In this document: one piece after another, positions 8,822 to 18,809 of the stretch
How the letters are laid out: each line of letters begins with the position of its first letter
Numbering within the stretch: position 1 is the first letter of the stretch
Assembly: GCA_943138885.2 (NCBI GenBank)
Contig: OW964555.2
Location: forward strand, 47,306,459-47,370,458
From: Tholera decimalis
Taxonomy: Eukaryota > Arthropoda > Insecta > Lepidoptera > Noctuidae
Direction of reading: 5' to 3'
DNA: 64,000 bases
Translations under genes and position numbers: made by a program
Notes under the pieces: model-generated
Database searches by the model: none
Told to the model about the DNA's origin: nothing
The model's input: only the letters and a program-made list of their open reading frames with translations

Positions 8822-11800
8822 TTAAATATGAACTTCATCATTGACTTCGTCAACATCAATCTCGACTGATACGTGACCTGCTGGCATTTTTCTTAGCCTA
8901 TCATGCGCGTATTTGTAAGTACGATTTGAATTTGGAGCTTTTAGTGTGTAACGATCGCCATCTAATACCTCTACTACTTTGAACGGCCCTTTAAACTTCG
9001 GATCTAATTTTGTTTGATTACGCTCTTCGTTCTTTAACAACACAAAGTCACCAACCGAAAAATTATCAATTTTCGCCTTTGTTGTGTCAAAACGAGACTT
9101 ATCATAAGCCGCACACTTCACGATATTCTCGGACGCACGTTCACGAATCTTGTCGATATCATCGACATCGACCTCTACCTCACTACACATCATTGACAAA
9201 GGTCTTGCGACTTTACCTATTAAAAGCTCTAGTGGCGAAGCTCTTGTCACACGATTCATGGTACAATTTATCGCTAATTGAACCTCGCCTATAGCGTCTT
9301 GCCACGATTTGTTATCGCTAGTTTCTACCGCGGTAAGCATTGATTTTAAGACTGCCATAACGCGTTCTACCTGCCCGTTAGCACGAGACGAACCTATCGC
9401 TATGAGATGCAGATTGATGTTCTTAATCAAACAAAAATCACGGAACTCTTTACTCGCAAAACAACGTCCTTGATCAGCAATTATCCGGGTAGGGGCTCCA
9501 AAAAGTGCTACACTTTGAGTCACCGCGTTAATACTACTTTTGGAGTCAATATTCGTCGTATGGAATAAAAGAACGTACTTTGTAAACGCGTCGATCAGAA
9601 CGAAAACGTACTCCTTCTTATCGTTTTTACCACTAAGCTTACCAGTCGCGTCTATGTGTACCGTGTGCCACGGGGCCGTTACCTTAGGTATGGGATGCAA
9701 TTCGGCTTGAACGTTACCGGAGTGAGTTTTCGCAACTTTACATGTAACGCAGTTATCTACAAACTTCTTAACGTATTGCGACATTCCTGGAAACCAGTAA
9801 AAGTCGAATAGCTTTTCAGTTGTCTTCTCGGCTCCGAGGTGAAAGATAGATTCGTGAAAATTATTTACTACTGACCATCGGAGAGCACGAGGTAAATAAG
9901 GTAAGCATTTAGACCTGCCATTACGTTGGATTTTGCGATAGAGAATACCCGATCGAAGTACGTAGGTCCTAGCCATACTTTCATCTAAACGACCTTCTCC
10001 TAAATCGGTTATAATTTTAGAGACCTCTACATCGCGTTGCTGTTCTGCTAGAAGCCAGTTGGGAGAAAGCTCAGTAACGTCAACGCGTTTCGACACTAAA
10101 CGCGATTCGAATGGACTTGGATCTGACGGTATAGGGTTTCGTGAAAAGAAATCTACATGCGACATACGTTTTCTCTCTTTGTACACGACGTCAAAGTCAA
10201 ATGACTGAAGAAAAGCCCACCACCTATGCGCTCGGGGGGTCAGCTCTTTCTTTGTTTGGGACGATTTCAATGAATTACAATCTGTAACAACGGTAAACTT
10301 CTTACCGTGAAGGTATTGTCGGAAATGTTTGATTGAGTTTACGACCGCCAGAGTTTCCAACTCGTACGAGTGGTACTTGCTTTCTGCAGGGGTTGTCCTC
10401 TTACTAAAGTAGGCTACCACACGTCGCTTACCATCAGTCGTGACTTGGAACAAAATTGCTCCATAGCCTAAGCTGCTAGCGTCTGTGTGGAGCTCTACCG
10501 AAAGCTCTGGGTCATAGATTGTCAATATAGGGTCATTTGTCAAAGCCAAGACGATCTTCTGACGAATCTCTTCGTGCTCGGGCTTCCAACTAAGCTCACC
10601 TTTCAGCGAGGTCAATCGGTACAAGGGGGCCATTATTTTGGAGAAGTTTTGCACGAATTGACGAAAATATGAGGCCAATCCGATGAATTGTCTCAATTGG
10701 GTCACAGTTTTAGGAGGGGGTAAAGACGTAAGAGCCTCTATTTTCCTGCTATTGGGTCTAATTTGGCCGGATTCTACCTGGAACCCCAAGAACTCTACCT
10801 TTGTCTTAAGGAAGGAGCATTTCTTCAGGTTCAAAGAGAAACCGGCTTTGGTCAGAGCTTGCAGCACAGTATTAAGTCGCTCTAGGCCCGACTCTACATC
10901 GGAAGAAACAATTAAAATGTCATCAACGTAAACTATTACGTAATCATGAGCCAGATCACCAAGTGCGTTCATAATAGCCCTTTGAAACACTGAAATTGCA
11001 TTCTTCAAACCGAATGGCATTGTCAGAAATTCGTATTGACCTTCATTTGTAATGAAAGCAGTACTCTCTATGGACTCTTCACTTATGGGAATTAAGTGGA
11101 AACCGCTAGCACAATCAAGTTTTGTGAAAAATATAGCTCCGTGAAGCCGTGAGATTTGATCAGAGATCAAAGGAAGTGGATAACGGTCAGGGACTGTATT
11201 ACTGTTAAGTTCGCGATAATCAATACACATGCGGTCTGAACCGTCATGCTTCTTAACTAGTAAAGCTGGACTGGCAAATGGAGAGCAGCTAGGTCTGATA
11301 ATATTTGCTTCTAAAAGTTGTTTTACACGGTCGCGAATAACGCTGCGTTCGTCTGCCGACATTCGATATGGTCGTCGCTGTACCGTGCGATTCGGATCTA
11401 TCAACCTAATTTTAAGCTCGCCTGTGTTCACACGCGTCACAGGTAGACCTGTGATAAAAAAATCTGAAAACCGATCTAACGTTTGCAAAAGCTTCGACTT
11501 ATCGCTACCTTCAATATCTGTTATAATAGCAGTTAAATCCCGTTCGCGCGCGTTATCGTTATTCACCGAATTTACACAAATAGTCTTTGTTAAGCAAAGC
11601 TCTGTAGCCGTCATATTCATAACAAAGCCCTGATTTAAAATCTCGCGACCTATCATGACGTCACTTCGTAAACAATTATCGGGCAAAACGTGTAACACCA
11701 CTTCGATACAATGATCGTTAATCACAATACAAGACAGAATCTGTTCCGTGCTGAATACTCGTGTTTGACCAATACCCGTCATAGTAACAACATTGTTAAA

Positions 11801-12022
11801 ACGCTTGCCACTAAATTTGGCTGCAAAACTTTCTTTAACTAACGAGCATTCAGCGCCAGAATCGTAAGTAAAACGAATCAATTTACCTTTATGACCTAAT
11901 ATGGCCGGATGGGGGCTGCACGACGCAAACATCAACGCGTCGCTCGCCACGTGCTGCGCCGGCGCTGCTGTCGCCCAGCTGGCTGCTGCTGCCGCCGCCG
12001 CCGCTGGTACACCGGACAGCAA
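8822..12022 (-). CDS. Gypsy pol: protease, reverse transcriptase, RNase H, integrase
   Basis: The frame is open for 1066 codons. Domains in order: aspartic protease with YDSGAECSLV near residue 53; reverse transcriptase with MCIDYRELN near 265 and YVDD at about 365; RNase H beginning ELHTDASSLGYG; zinc-binding integrase N-terminus ending DNCVTC; and an integrase core with HIDATG, ADQGRC and ANGQVERV supplying the acidic triad. The pol frame overlaps the 3' end of gag by about 134 nt in another frame and has no good ATG, so it is probably made by ribosomal frameshifting. The stop is at 8822. This copy of pol shows no internal lesion. Confidence 0.9.
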   Translation of the reverse strand: MLSGVPAAAAAAAASWATAAPAQHVASDALMFASCSPHPAILGHKGKLIRFTYDSGAECSLVKESFAAKFSGKRFNNVVTMTGIGQTRVFSTEQILSCIVINDHCIEVVLHVLPDNCLRSDVMIGREILNQGFVMNMTATELCLTKTICVNSVNNDNARERDLTAIITDIEGSDKSKLLQTLDRFSDFFITGLPVTRVNTGELKIRLIDPNRTVQRRPYRMSADERSVIRDRVKQLLEANIIRPSCSPFASPALLVKKHDGSDRMCIDYRELNSNTVPDRYPLPLISDQISRLHGAIFFTKLDCASGFHLIPISEESIESTAFITNEGQYEFLTMPFGLKNAISVFQRAIMNALGDLAHDYVIVYVDDILIVSSDVESGLERLNTVLQALTKAGFSLNLKKCSFLKTKVEFLGFQVESGQIRPNSRKIEALTSLPPPKTVTQLRQFIGLASYFRQFVQNFSKIMAPLYRLTSLKGELSWKPEHEEIRQKIVLALTNDPILTIYDPELSVELHTDASSLGYGAILFQVTTDGKRRVVAYFSKRTTPAESKYHSYELETLAVVNSIKHFRQYLHGKKFTVVTDCNSLKSSQTKKELTPRAHRWWAFLQSFDFDVVYKERKRMSHVDFFSRNPIPSDPSPFESRLVSKRVDVTELSPNWLLAEQQRDVEVSKIITDLGEGRLDESMARTYVLRSGILYRKIQRNGRSKCLPYLPRALRWSVVNNFHESIFHLGAEKTTEKLFDFYWFPGMSQYVKKFVDNCVTCKVAKTHSGNVQAELHPIPKVTAPWHTVHIDATGKLSGKNDKKEYVFVLIDAFTKYVLLFHTTNIDSKSSINAVTQSVALFGAPTRIIADQGRCFASKEFRDFCLIKNINLHLIAIGSSRANGQVERVMAVLKSMLTAVETSDNKSWQDAIGEVQLAINCTMNRVTRASPLELLIGKVARPLSMMCSEVEVDVDDIDKIRERASENIVKCAAYDKSRFDTTKAKIDNFSVGDFVLLKNEERNQTKLDPKFKGPFKVVEVLDGDRYTLKAPNSNRTYKYAHDRLRKMPAGHVSVEIDVDEVNDEVHI

Positions 12023-12900
12023 TGTGGCCCGGTTTCCCGCATTTGTAGCACACCAAAGGCCTTGATGCTGGCTGCTGCGTCCCTGGGTTCGGCCTCGTAG
12101 TTCGTCCTCTCACGTCGCTCGTATTACTTCGACAATCCGCTCGCTTATGACCCGTTTTTCCGCAATTAAAGCACTTGATAGCAATTAACTTCGCACGTTT
12201 GAAATCAGGTGCATTCGAAGATTCTCCGGTTGTATTCAACTTGCGTTTCAATTGCGAGAAAGCGTTCAGTTCTTGTTGTAGTTTTTCTCGCGAATTGATG
12301 TTCGTTGTAAACGCCAAACGTTGGATTCGCGGGTCAAACTGTGATAAGTGAGCGAGTACAGTAGCTATGGCGATCTCTTCTTTGTTTACATCCTTCCAAC
12401 GATTTGTCAAAGAGGCTATTAATCGGCTTGCATATGCTGGCAGTGATTCTTTTTCACTCGGTTTATCTTCATTTAATTTAATGAGGGTACCCGCCAATGT
12501 TTCCGTTGATATAAACCTCGTGGTGAAAAGTACCTTGAACTCCTGCCATGTGATTCCTTCGTATGCTATTTGAGATAGCCACGTCGATGCTTCACCTTTG
12601 AGCGCCTTGCCAACGGCTAGTATAAGTTGGCCACCACGTGGGGGGTTTTTGGAAAAACACAAATCGGCTGTAGCACACCACGATCTCGCGTCAGTACCTT
12701 GTTTGTCCGGGTCGAACGTAGGTAGACTGTCACGGTAGACTGGTTTTGGTTTGGGCTTCGATCAGCGCTCGCATGTTCTGGTTTTGTTGTTCAAACATGA
12801 CACGCCAAATATTCGCTTCATTCTTCTCTTCATCTTGCACCAACAGAGATCCCACTTCTGATGACGGAGGAGGATGCCCAGCGTCATCAGTAGGGTCCAT
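11889..12900 (-). pseudogene. Gypsy gag with one frame break
   Basis: The likely ATG is at 12900 (MDPTDDAGHPPPSSEV). The frame runs to about 12735, where a small indel moves the reading to the frame covering 12725-11889; the sequence then continues through PTFDPDKQGTD and RSWCATADLCFSKN. The retrotransposon capsid region lies in the middle. Two zinc knuckles near the C-terminus (CFNCGKTGHKRADC and CYKCGKPGHIAVRC) bind the element RNA. The last part overlaps the pol frame. The single break probably inactivates this copy, unless it is a sequencing error. Confidence 0.8.
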
Positions 12901-13190
12901 AATTACTCTAAGCCGTGGGCGTCGATGGGTAATATTGGAGCAACGAAACACAGTAGTTTCTTAAATCAACTTGGTTATATTATCCAATCACTTTCGGTAA
13001 ATATTATTACAATTATATACAGAGTACAGACTACAAGTAGGAACGCGCATCGGTTTCAATATTCGACCGCACTGAACGGCTGCTACCCGAGAACTCACGA
13101 GCACGCCGCTCAGCCGATGAATCATTGACTCCGTCGAGTGCCGACTGGGGGCGCTGGCGTTCCGGAAATGACTCGATTGCGACATATATA

Positions 13191-13692
13191 TATCTATACT
13201 AATATTATAAAGCGGAAAAGTTTGTTCAAAATTTTATATTTTTCAAAATAAGGCCTACAACTCTGAGTAGTTTCTAATTTAAACATAGACTTAATACATT
13301 TTTATGTGATTTGAATATTGTGTCCTTATCAGTTGAGTTACCCCAAAAGATTATCCCGTATTGTAGGACAGATTCCACCAATTATTGTTGATTATTACTT
13401 TTTATTTCAAACAGGCTATTTGCAGTCTGTGTTGTACCTACCCTCAATGAAATGAGATAATTATTTAGTAAATTGGTTATAAATAACACTTACGCGTCAT
13501 GTTTTTTTGCGTGTTAAGTTTAGTTTAGCTAGATGAGGCCGGTATTTCCTAACTGACTACTTTGAGAAGAAAAACCGAAAGAAACTCAGAGTTCATAGTC
13601 TCTTTTAAAGTCCATACAATTTGTATTTGTATATGAGAAGCATGTAGTTCATGTCTGGTCTGTCAAGGTTTTTTGTCTAACATTATACTATA
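13191..13692 (+). mobile_element. Helitron-like 5' end and flanking AT-rich DNA
   Basis: Sequence from 13191 (tctatactaatattataaagcgg) is the standard lepidopteran Helitron 5' terminus, but the following 500 bp do not resemble the complete small Helitron at 13693-13916. No 3' hairpin of its own is seen before 13692. It is best viewed as a truncated or older element. Confidence 0.5.
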
Positions 13693-16586
13693 CTAGTACT
13701 CTCGCGGGGCTTCGCTCCCGTGGATTCTATCACGATAAAAACATAACTCTCCTTTTTTGCAGTCGGGTAAAAAGTAGCCTATAACCTTCCTCAAGCTTCA
13801 AGCTACTTCCATACCAAATTTCATCCAAATCCACCCAGTACTTTCGAAGATTAGCGCGTTCAAGCAAACAAACAAACAAACTAACAAACTTTTCCGCTTT
13901 ATAATATTAGTATAGATAAAGCTAAATTACCACTCACTCACTGACTGACTGACTCAATCACTCATTGACATAATTGTTCTCCCAGATGGTGGATGGGGAG
14001 GTGGGTATATTTTGACAGATTCGTAAACAAGTAACTCTCAAACCTACGGGAAATGTGCCAAACCTCCCCTTTTCACCCCCCTTCTCCCCCCTCCCTATCG
14101 TATCTCGGAAACTACGAGACCCGTATTTTTTTTTTTTAGGGATTCCTATACAGGAGGCTCGGTAAATTAAAAACCATTTTTCAAAGTCGCCCCCCTTGCC
14201 CCCTTTCTCACCCCCTTTAGGCGTATCTCGGAAATTAAGAGACTTGGAACATTTTTTTTTTTAAGATTCATTTAGAGGGGCAATGCTTTAGTCGAAATAA
14301 TTGTGCACCCTCCCCCTTATCCCTCCCCCATCACCTTCCTTTTTTTTTCTTAAAGAAAGCACGCGAGGTGCTTGCACCTCGCGCAACACGCAAATACTAG
14401 TTCTATTATATAAAGCTAAATTACCACTGACTGACTGACTCACTCACTCACTCACTCATTGACATAATTGTTCTCCCAGATGGTGGATGGGGATGTGGGT
14501 ATATTTTGACAGATTCGTAAACAAGTAACTCTCAAACCTACGGAAAAAGTGCCAAACCTCCCCTTTTCACCCCCCTTCTCCCCCCTCCCTATCGTATCTC
14601 GAAAACTACGAGACCCGTATTTTCTTTTTTTTACGGATTCGTGTAGAGGGGGCTCGGTAAAGTAAAAACCATTTTTCAAAGTCGCCCCCCTTGCCCCCCT
14701 TCTCACCCCCTTTAGGCGGATCTCGGAAATTAAGAGACTTGGAACATTTATTTTTTTCAGATTCATTTAGAGGGGCAATGCTTTAGTCGAAATAATTGTG
14801 CAACCCCCCCCATCACCCCCCTCCCCATTTTTTTTTTCACAAGCATGCGAGGTGCTTGCACCTCGCGCAACACGCAAATACTAAACCCCCCATCACCCCC
14901 CCCTTTTTTTTTTTTTCACAAGCACGCGGGGTGCTTGCACCTCGCGCAACACGCAAATACTAAACCCCCCCATCTCCCCCATCACCACCCCCCCTTTTTT
15001 TTTTCACAAGCACGCGAGGTGCTTGCACCTCGCTCAACACGTAAATACTAGTTATATTATATAAAGCTCGATTACCACTGACTCACTGACTGACTCACTC
15101 ACTCATTGACATAATTGTTCTCCCAGATGGTGGATGGGGAGGTGGGTATATTTTGACAGATTCGTAAACAAGTAACTCTCAAACCTACGGGAAAAGTGCC
15201 AAACCTCCCCTTTCCCCCCCCCCCCTCCTACCCCCTCCCTATCGTATCTCGGAAACTACGAGACCCGTATTTTTTTTTTACGGATTCGTATAGAGGAGGC
15301 TCGGTAAAGTAAAAACCATTTATCAAAGTCGCCCCCCCCACCCCCCTTCTCACCCCCTTTAGCCGGATCTCGGAAATTAAGAGACTTGGAACATTTTTTT
15401 TTTTTCAGATTCATTTAGAGGGGCAATGCTTTAGTCGAAATAATTGTGCAAACCCCCCATCACCCCCCTCCCTATTTTTTTTTTCACAAGCACGCGAGGT
15501 GCTTGCACCTCGCGCAATACGCAAATACTAGTTGTATTATATAAAGCAAAATTACCACTCACTGACTCACTCACTGACTGACTCATTGACATAATTGTTC
15601 TCCCAGATGGTGGATGGGGAGATGGGTATATTTTGACAGATTCGTAAACAAGTAACTCTCAAACCTACGGGAAAAGTGCCAAACCTCCCCTTTTCCCCCC
15701 CTTCTCCCCCCTCCCTATCGTATCTCGGAAACTACGAGACCCGTATTTTTTTTTTACGGATTCGTATAGAGGAGGCTCGGTAAAGTAAAAACCATTTATC
15801 AAAGTCGCCCCCCTGGCCCCCCTTCTCACCCCCTTTAGGCGGATCTCTGAAATTAAGAGACTTGGAACATTTTTTTTTTCAGATTCATTTAGAGGGGCAG
15901 TGCTTTAGTCAAAATACTTCTGCAACCCCCCCCCCAACACACCCCACCCATTTTTTTTTTTTCACTAACACGCGAGGTGCTTGCACCTCGCGCAACACGC
16001 AAATACTAAAGCCCCCCATCACCCCCCCCTTTTTTTTCTTTTTCACAAGCGCGCGAGGTGCTTGCACCTCGCGCAACACGCAAATACTAGTTATACTATA
16101 TAAAGCTAAATTACCACTCACTGACTCACTGACTGACTGACTGACTCATTGACATAATTGTTCTCCCAGATGGTGGATGGGGAGGTGGGTATATTTTGAC
16201 AGATTCGTAAACAAGTAACTGTCAAACTTACGGGAAATGTGCCAAACCTCCCCTTTTCACCCCCCTTCTCCCCCCCTTCCTATCGTATCTCGGAAACTAC
16301 GAGACCCGTATTTTTTTTACGGATTCGTATAGAGGAGGCTCGGTAAAGTAAAAACCATTTTTCAAAGTCGCCCCCCTTGCCCCCCTTCTCACCCCCTTTA
16401 GGCGGATCTCGGAAGTTAAGAGACTTGGAACATTTTTTTTTTTTCAGATTAATTTAGAGGGGCAATACTTTAGTCGAAATAATTGTGCAACCCCCCCCCC
16501 CCCCCCCCGCCATCACCCACCCCCATTTTTTTTTTTTTTTACAAGCACGCGAGGTTCTTGCACCTAGCGCAACACGCAAATACTAG
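13683..16586 (+). repeat. Five head-to-tail Helitron-like units
   Basis: Related units end with ctag at 14400, 15051, 15531, 16090 and 16586. Each starts with a tata-rich run and ataaagc, then a tgactgact-type microsatellite, and shares ttgacataattgttctccca. Each closes with the palindrome gcgaggtgcttgcacctcgc followed about 15 nt later by ctag and T. A hairpin followed by CTAG-T is the Helitron 3' signature. Units two and four are longer because the C-rich tail and hairpin are repeated three and two times. There are long C and T homopolymers. No ORF is real here. Confidence 0.8.
13693..13916 (-). mobile_element. Small non-autonomous Helitron inserted in repeat unit 1
   Basis: On the minus strand it starts tctatactaatattataaag at 13916 and ends with a hairpin (cgggagcgaagccccg) and ctag at 13693, inserted between A and T as Helitrons do. 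It splits the 5' end of the first tandem unit: 13683-13692 joined to 13917 onward restores ttatactata followed by taaagctaaattacc, as found at 16091. A related copy lies at 34090-34290. Confidence 0.85.
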
Positions 16587-16599
16587 TTTATAGTATAAA

Positions 16600-17215
16600 G
16601 AAGTTACTATTAGTTTGTCAAAAACGATTTGGTGGGTCTTAAAGTTTGTGGGAAAGGAGATTGGGCGAATACTATGGCGCTCGGTTGTACTCGTTTTTGA
16701 CACAGTATAGTAGTGAAAATTTAATATCGTACTTTAAATAATAAATTATGTTTACTTTGCAAATTGGTTATTAAATAACAAACAGTAGTTACACACAAGG
16801 CAATTGAAATATTTAAAAGTATTTTTAGATACAGCAGCAAGCACGCTATCTGCTGAATCAGATGTTATGATAATTGTTAAATTATCATCAAAATTTAACA
16901 ATATTCCTCCTAATATATCGTAATATCTGCTCGAGCTTATTTATTTCTTTTTATAAATGATTTCGCCAATTTTATCGCAAGACTCTGCCCACTCAAACTT
17001 GTCTTCCTTAAGCAATCATATAGTGGCTTTAAAATAATCGCCATATTCTGTAGAAATCGGTTATAACAATTAATTTTTCACAAACGTTTTTCACAATTGT
17101 AAGAAATAGAGCCAAATTTTTACCTTCAAAAACGAATACATCAGAAGATTATCTAGTTCTTGGCGGAATTAGCTATCTTGCATGCAGTATGCGGCATCAC
17201 CCTCCCGCTCGCAAA
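16600..17215. other. AT-rich DNA, no gene seen
   Basis: Unassigned sequence between the Helitron-like array and the decayed Tc1 copy. No exon, RNA gene or clear repeat end was found. Confidence 0.55.
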
Positions 17216-17217
17216 TA

Positions 17218-18520
17218 CACTCGGCTCACAAAAATCGCACCTCTTTGAGAATTCCCTTCAGTCATTTATTTAAATTTCAGAATAAATCAATAGATTTGGT
17301 TTTTTGTTTACCAAGGAATAAAAAAGCAAGCTAATGTAAATAATTAAAAAAATAAATTTTATTGAATCAGTAAAAATTACAAGAAAGTCCTTAATAATAA
17401 CTTAATACCTAGTGTTACCCCAGTCCTCATGACTGCTTCCATGCGTTCTCTCATGGACCTAATCAATGTGACAACAGTCTCTTGCGGGATGTTGTCCCAT
17501 TCTGCAATGACGGCATCTTGGCGGTCTTGGAGAGTGGTAGGGGCAGGATCACGTACCTGTACGCCGTTTCAGTTCATTCCAAAGGTGCTCAATAGGGTTC
17601 AGGTCTGGACTTGGCGCCAACCAGCGCATAACAGAGATGCCAAGTTCTTGCAGGTAGTTTTACATTTAATACGGTGTGACAGCGAGCGTTATCGTATATT
17701 AACGTGAACCCACTGCCTACAAATCCCGCATAAGGGACAACCTGCTCCTCTAAGATCTCTGTTATATACCGAGGAGTAGTCAGCGAGCACTTCCAGTCCG
17801 AGAAACACACACAAGGTTCGTTTTGCCGTCGATTGCCGGCAGAACATGCACGAGCCACCCCCGTATTCCACTGTCTCTTGAATACAGGCTTGTACGAATC
17901 GTTCCCCCTTGCCTCCTGTACACTCTTCTACGCCTGTCATTGTAGAAAAGACACACCCTCGTCTCATCCGAGAAGAGCACAGCCCTCTATTGGTCTATTG
18001 TCCAATCCACATGGTCACGGGCAAATTGCAATCGGTCTCTCCTATGCTGTGCAGTCAATTTTGGCCCTGTAGCAGCCCTGTGAGCTGCAATTTTCTAGAT
18101 ACGCTTACAGAAGTTCTGCGAGCTGATCGCAGTTGTTGTAGCTCAACAGTATTGGAGAACCGATTCCGTAAAGACGTCGAAACAGTGAAGCGATTGTTTC
18201 TTTTGGATGCGTGCCGTTGTCTTCCAGATACATGTCTTCGGATATAGCCACCAGTCTCTTGGAAGCGTTGGAACACTGGTCAAACAGAAAAACGACTCAA
18301 GTTCAGTTGCCGAGCAATATCACATTGCCGCATCCCTGATTGCAGGAATGCAATGACTTGCGCGGCTTCATCTGCAGTGGTATCCATCTTCTAGGGTATT
18401 TTTCTTGCTGTAGCTGTTCACGTGTGTTCACTTCAAAGGTTGTATAGCGAATGACCCACACTTAACCCGGGTCGCCCGTTTTATGCCCTTGTAGGGAGGT
18501 GCAATTCGAACCGTAATTTG
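17218..18520 (-). pseudogene. Decayed Tc1-like element and transposase
   Basis: The minus strand from the ATG near 18387 reads MDTTADEAAQVIAFLQSG, matching the start of the intact Tc1 transposase at 57280. An in-frame TGA follows LNLSRFSV, and later frame shifts break the rest. Recognisable pieces include RSARRTSVSVSRKLQ, the VLFSDETRVC catalytic region near 17975 and IPYAGFVGSGFTLIYDNAR near 17700. The outer ends are uncertain: a gaggtgc-type inverted motif occurs near 17240 and 18500. It is a dead copy. Confidence 0.75.
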
Positions 18521-18619
18521 AAACTACGGTCCGACTAATTCTGATATTTGGCGACTAAATCTGGATGCGATTAGATGAAGTTGAAGCGTTCTTAATGAAA
18601 AGGCATATATGTGTTCCAG

Positions 18620-18809
18620 GTTTCCCCCGGAGATGTCGCGCTACACGATGCTGGAGCACCCGCAGGAGCGGCGCAACAGCGCGCGGAGACAGATCATACG
18701 AGACAACATCCGCGACGGCGGCGCCGCAGACGGGCTGCGCTCGCTGCCCGCCCACACGCTGCGCGTGACGCCGCACCGCCTGTTCACGCTGGTGGGCGTG
18801 CGCCTATAG
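18620..18809 (+). CDS. Probable last coding exon of an unrecognised gene
   Basis: A splice acceptor (gtgttccag) ends at 18619. The exon reads in phase 2 as FPPEMSRYTMLEHPQERR..., then RRQIIRDNIRDG, and ends RLFTLVGVRL followed by TAG at 18807-18809, about 62 residues. It is rich in Arg and has GC-rich third codon positions, as a real coding exon in this AT-rich DNA might. I do not recognise the protein and upstream exons are not in the window. The last 27 codons are the first unit of the 85-bp array, so the normal stop lies inside unit one and the array would fall in the 3' UTR. It could also be a retained pseudogene exon. Confidence 0.5.

Larger units (their letters stand above)
8581..13182 (-). 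mobile_element. Ty3/gypsy retrotransposon, partly decayed
   Basis: Gag and pol are on the minus strand (12900-8822). A candidate 5' LTR begins TGTCGCAATCGAG at 13182 and contains a TATA-like run near 13020. No matching sequence is visible beyond pol, so the 3' LTR seems lost and the left boundary given here is a guess. A Helitron-like 5' end abuts the right edge at about 13191. Gag has one frame break, so the copy is not fully intact. Confidence 0.65.

Noticed and set aside
14845..16140. Open frames with HKHA and proline/phenylalanine-rich translations
   Set aside because: They read through C- and T-homopolymers of the Helitron-like units; noncoding repeat.
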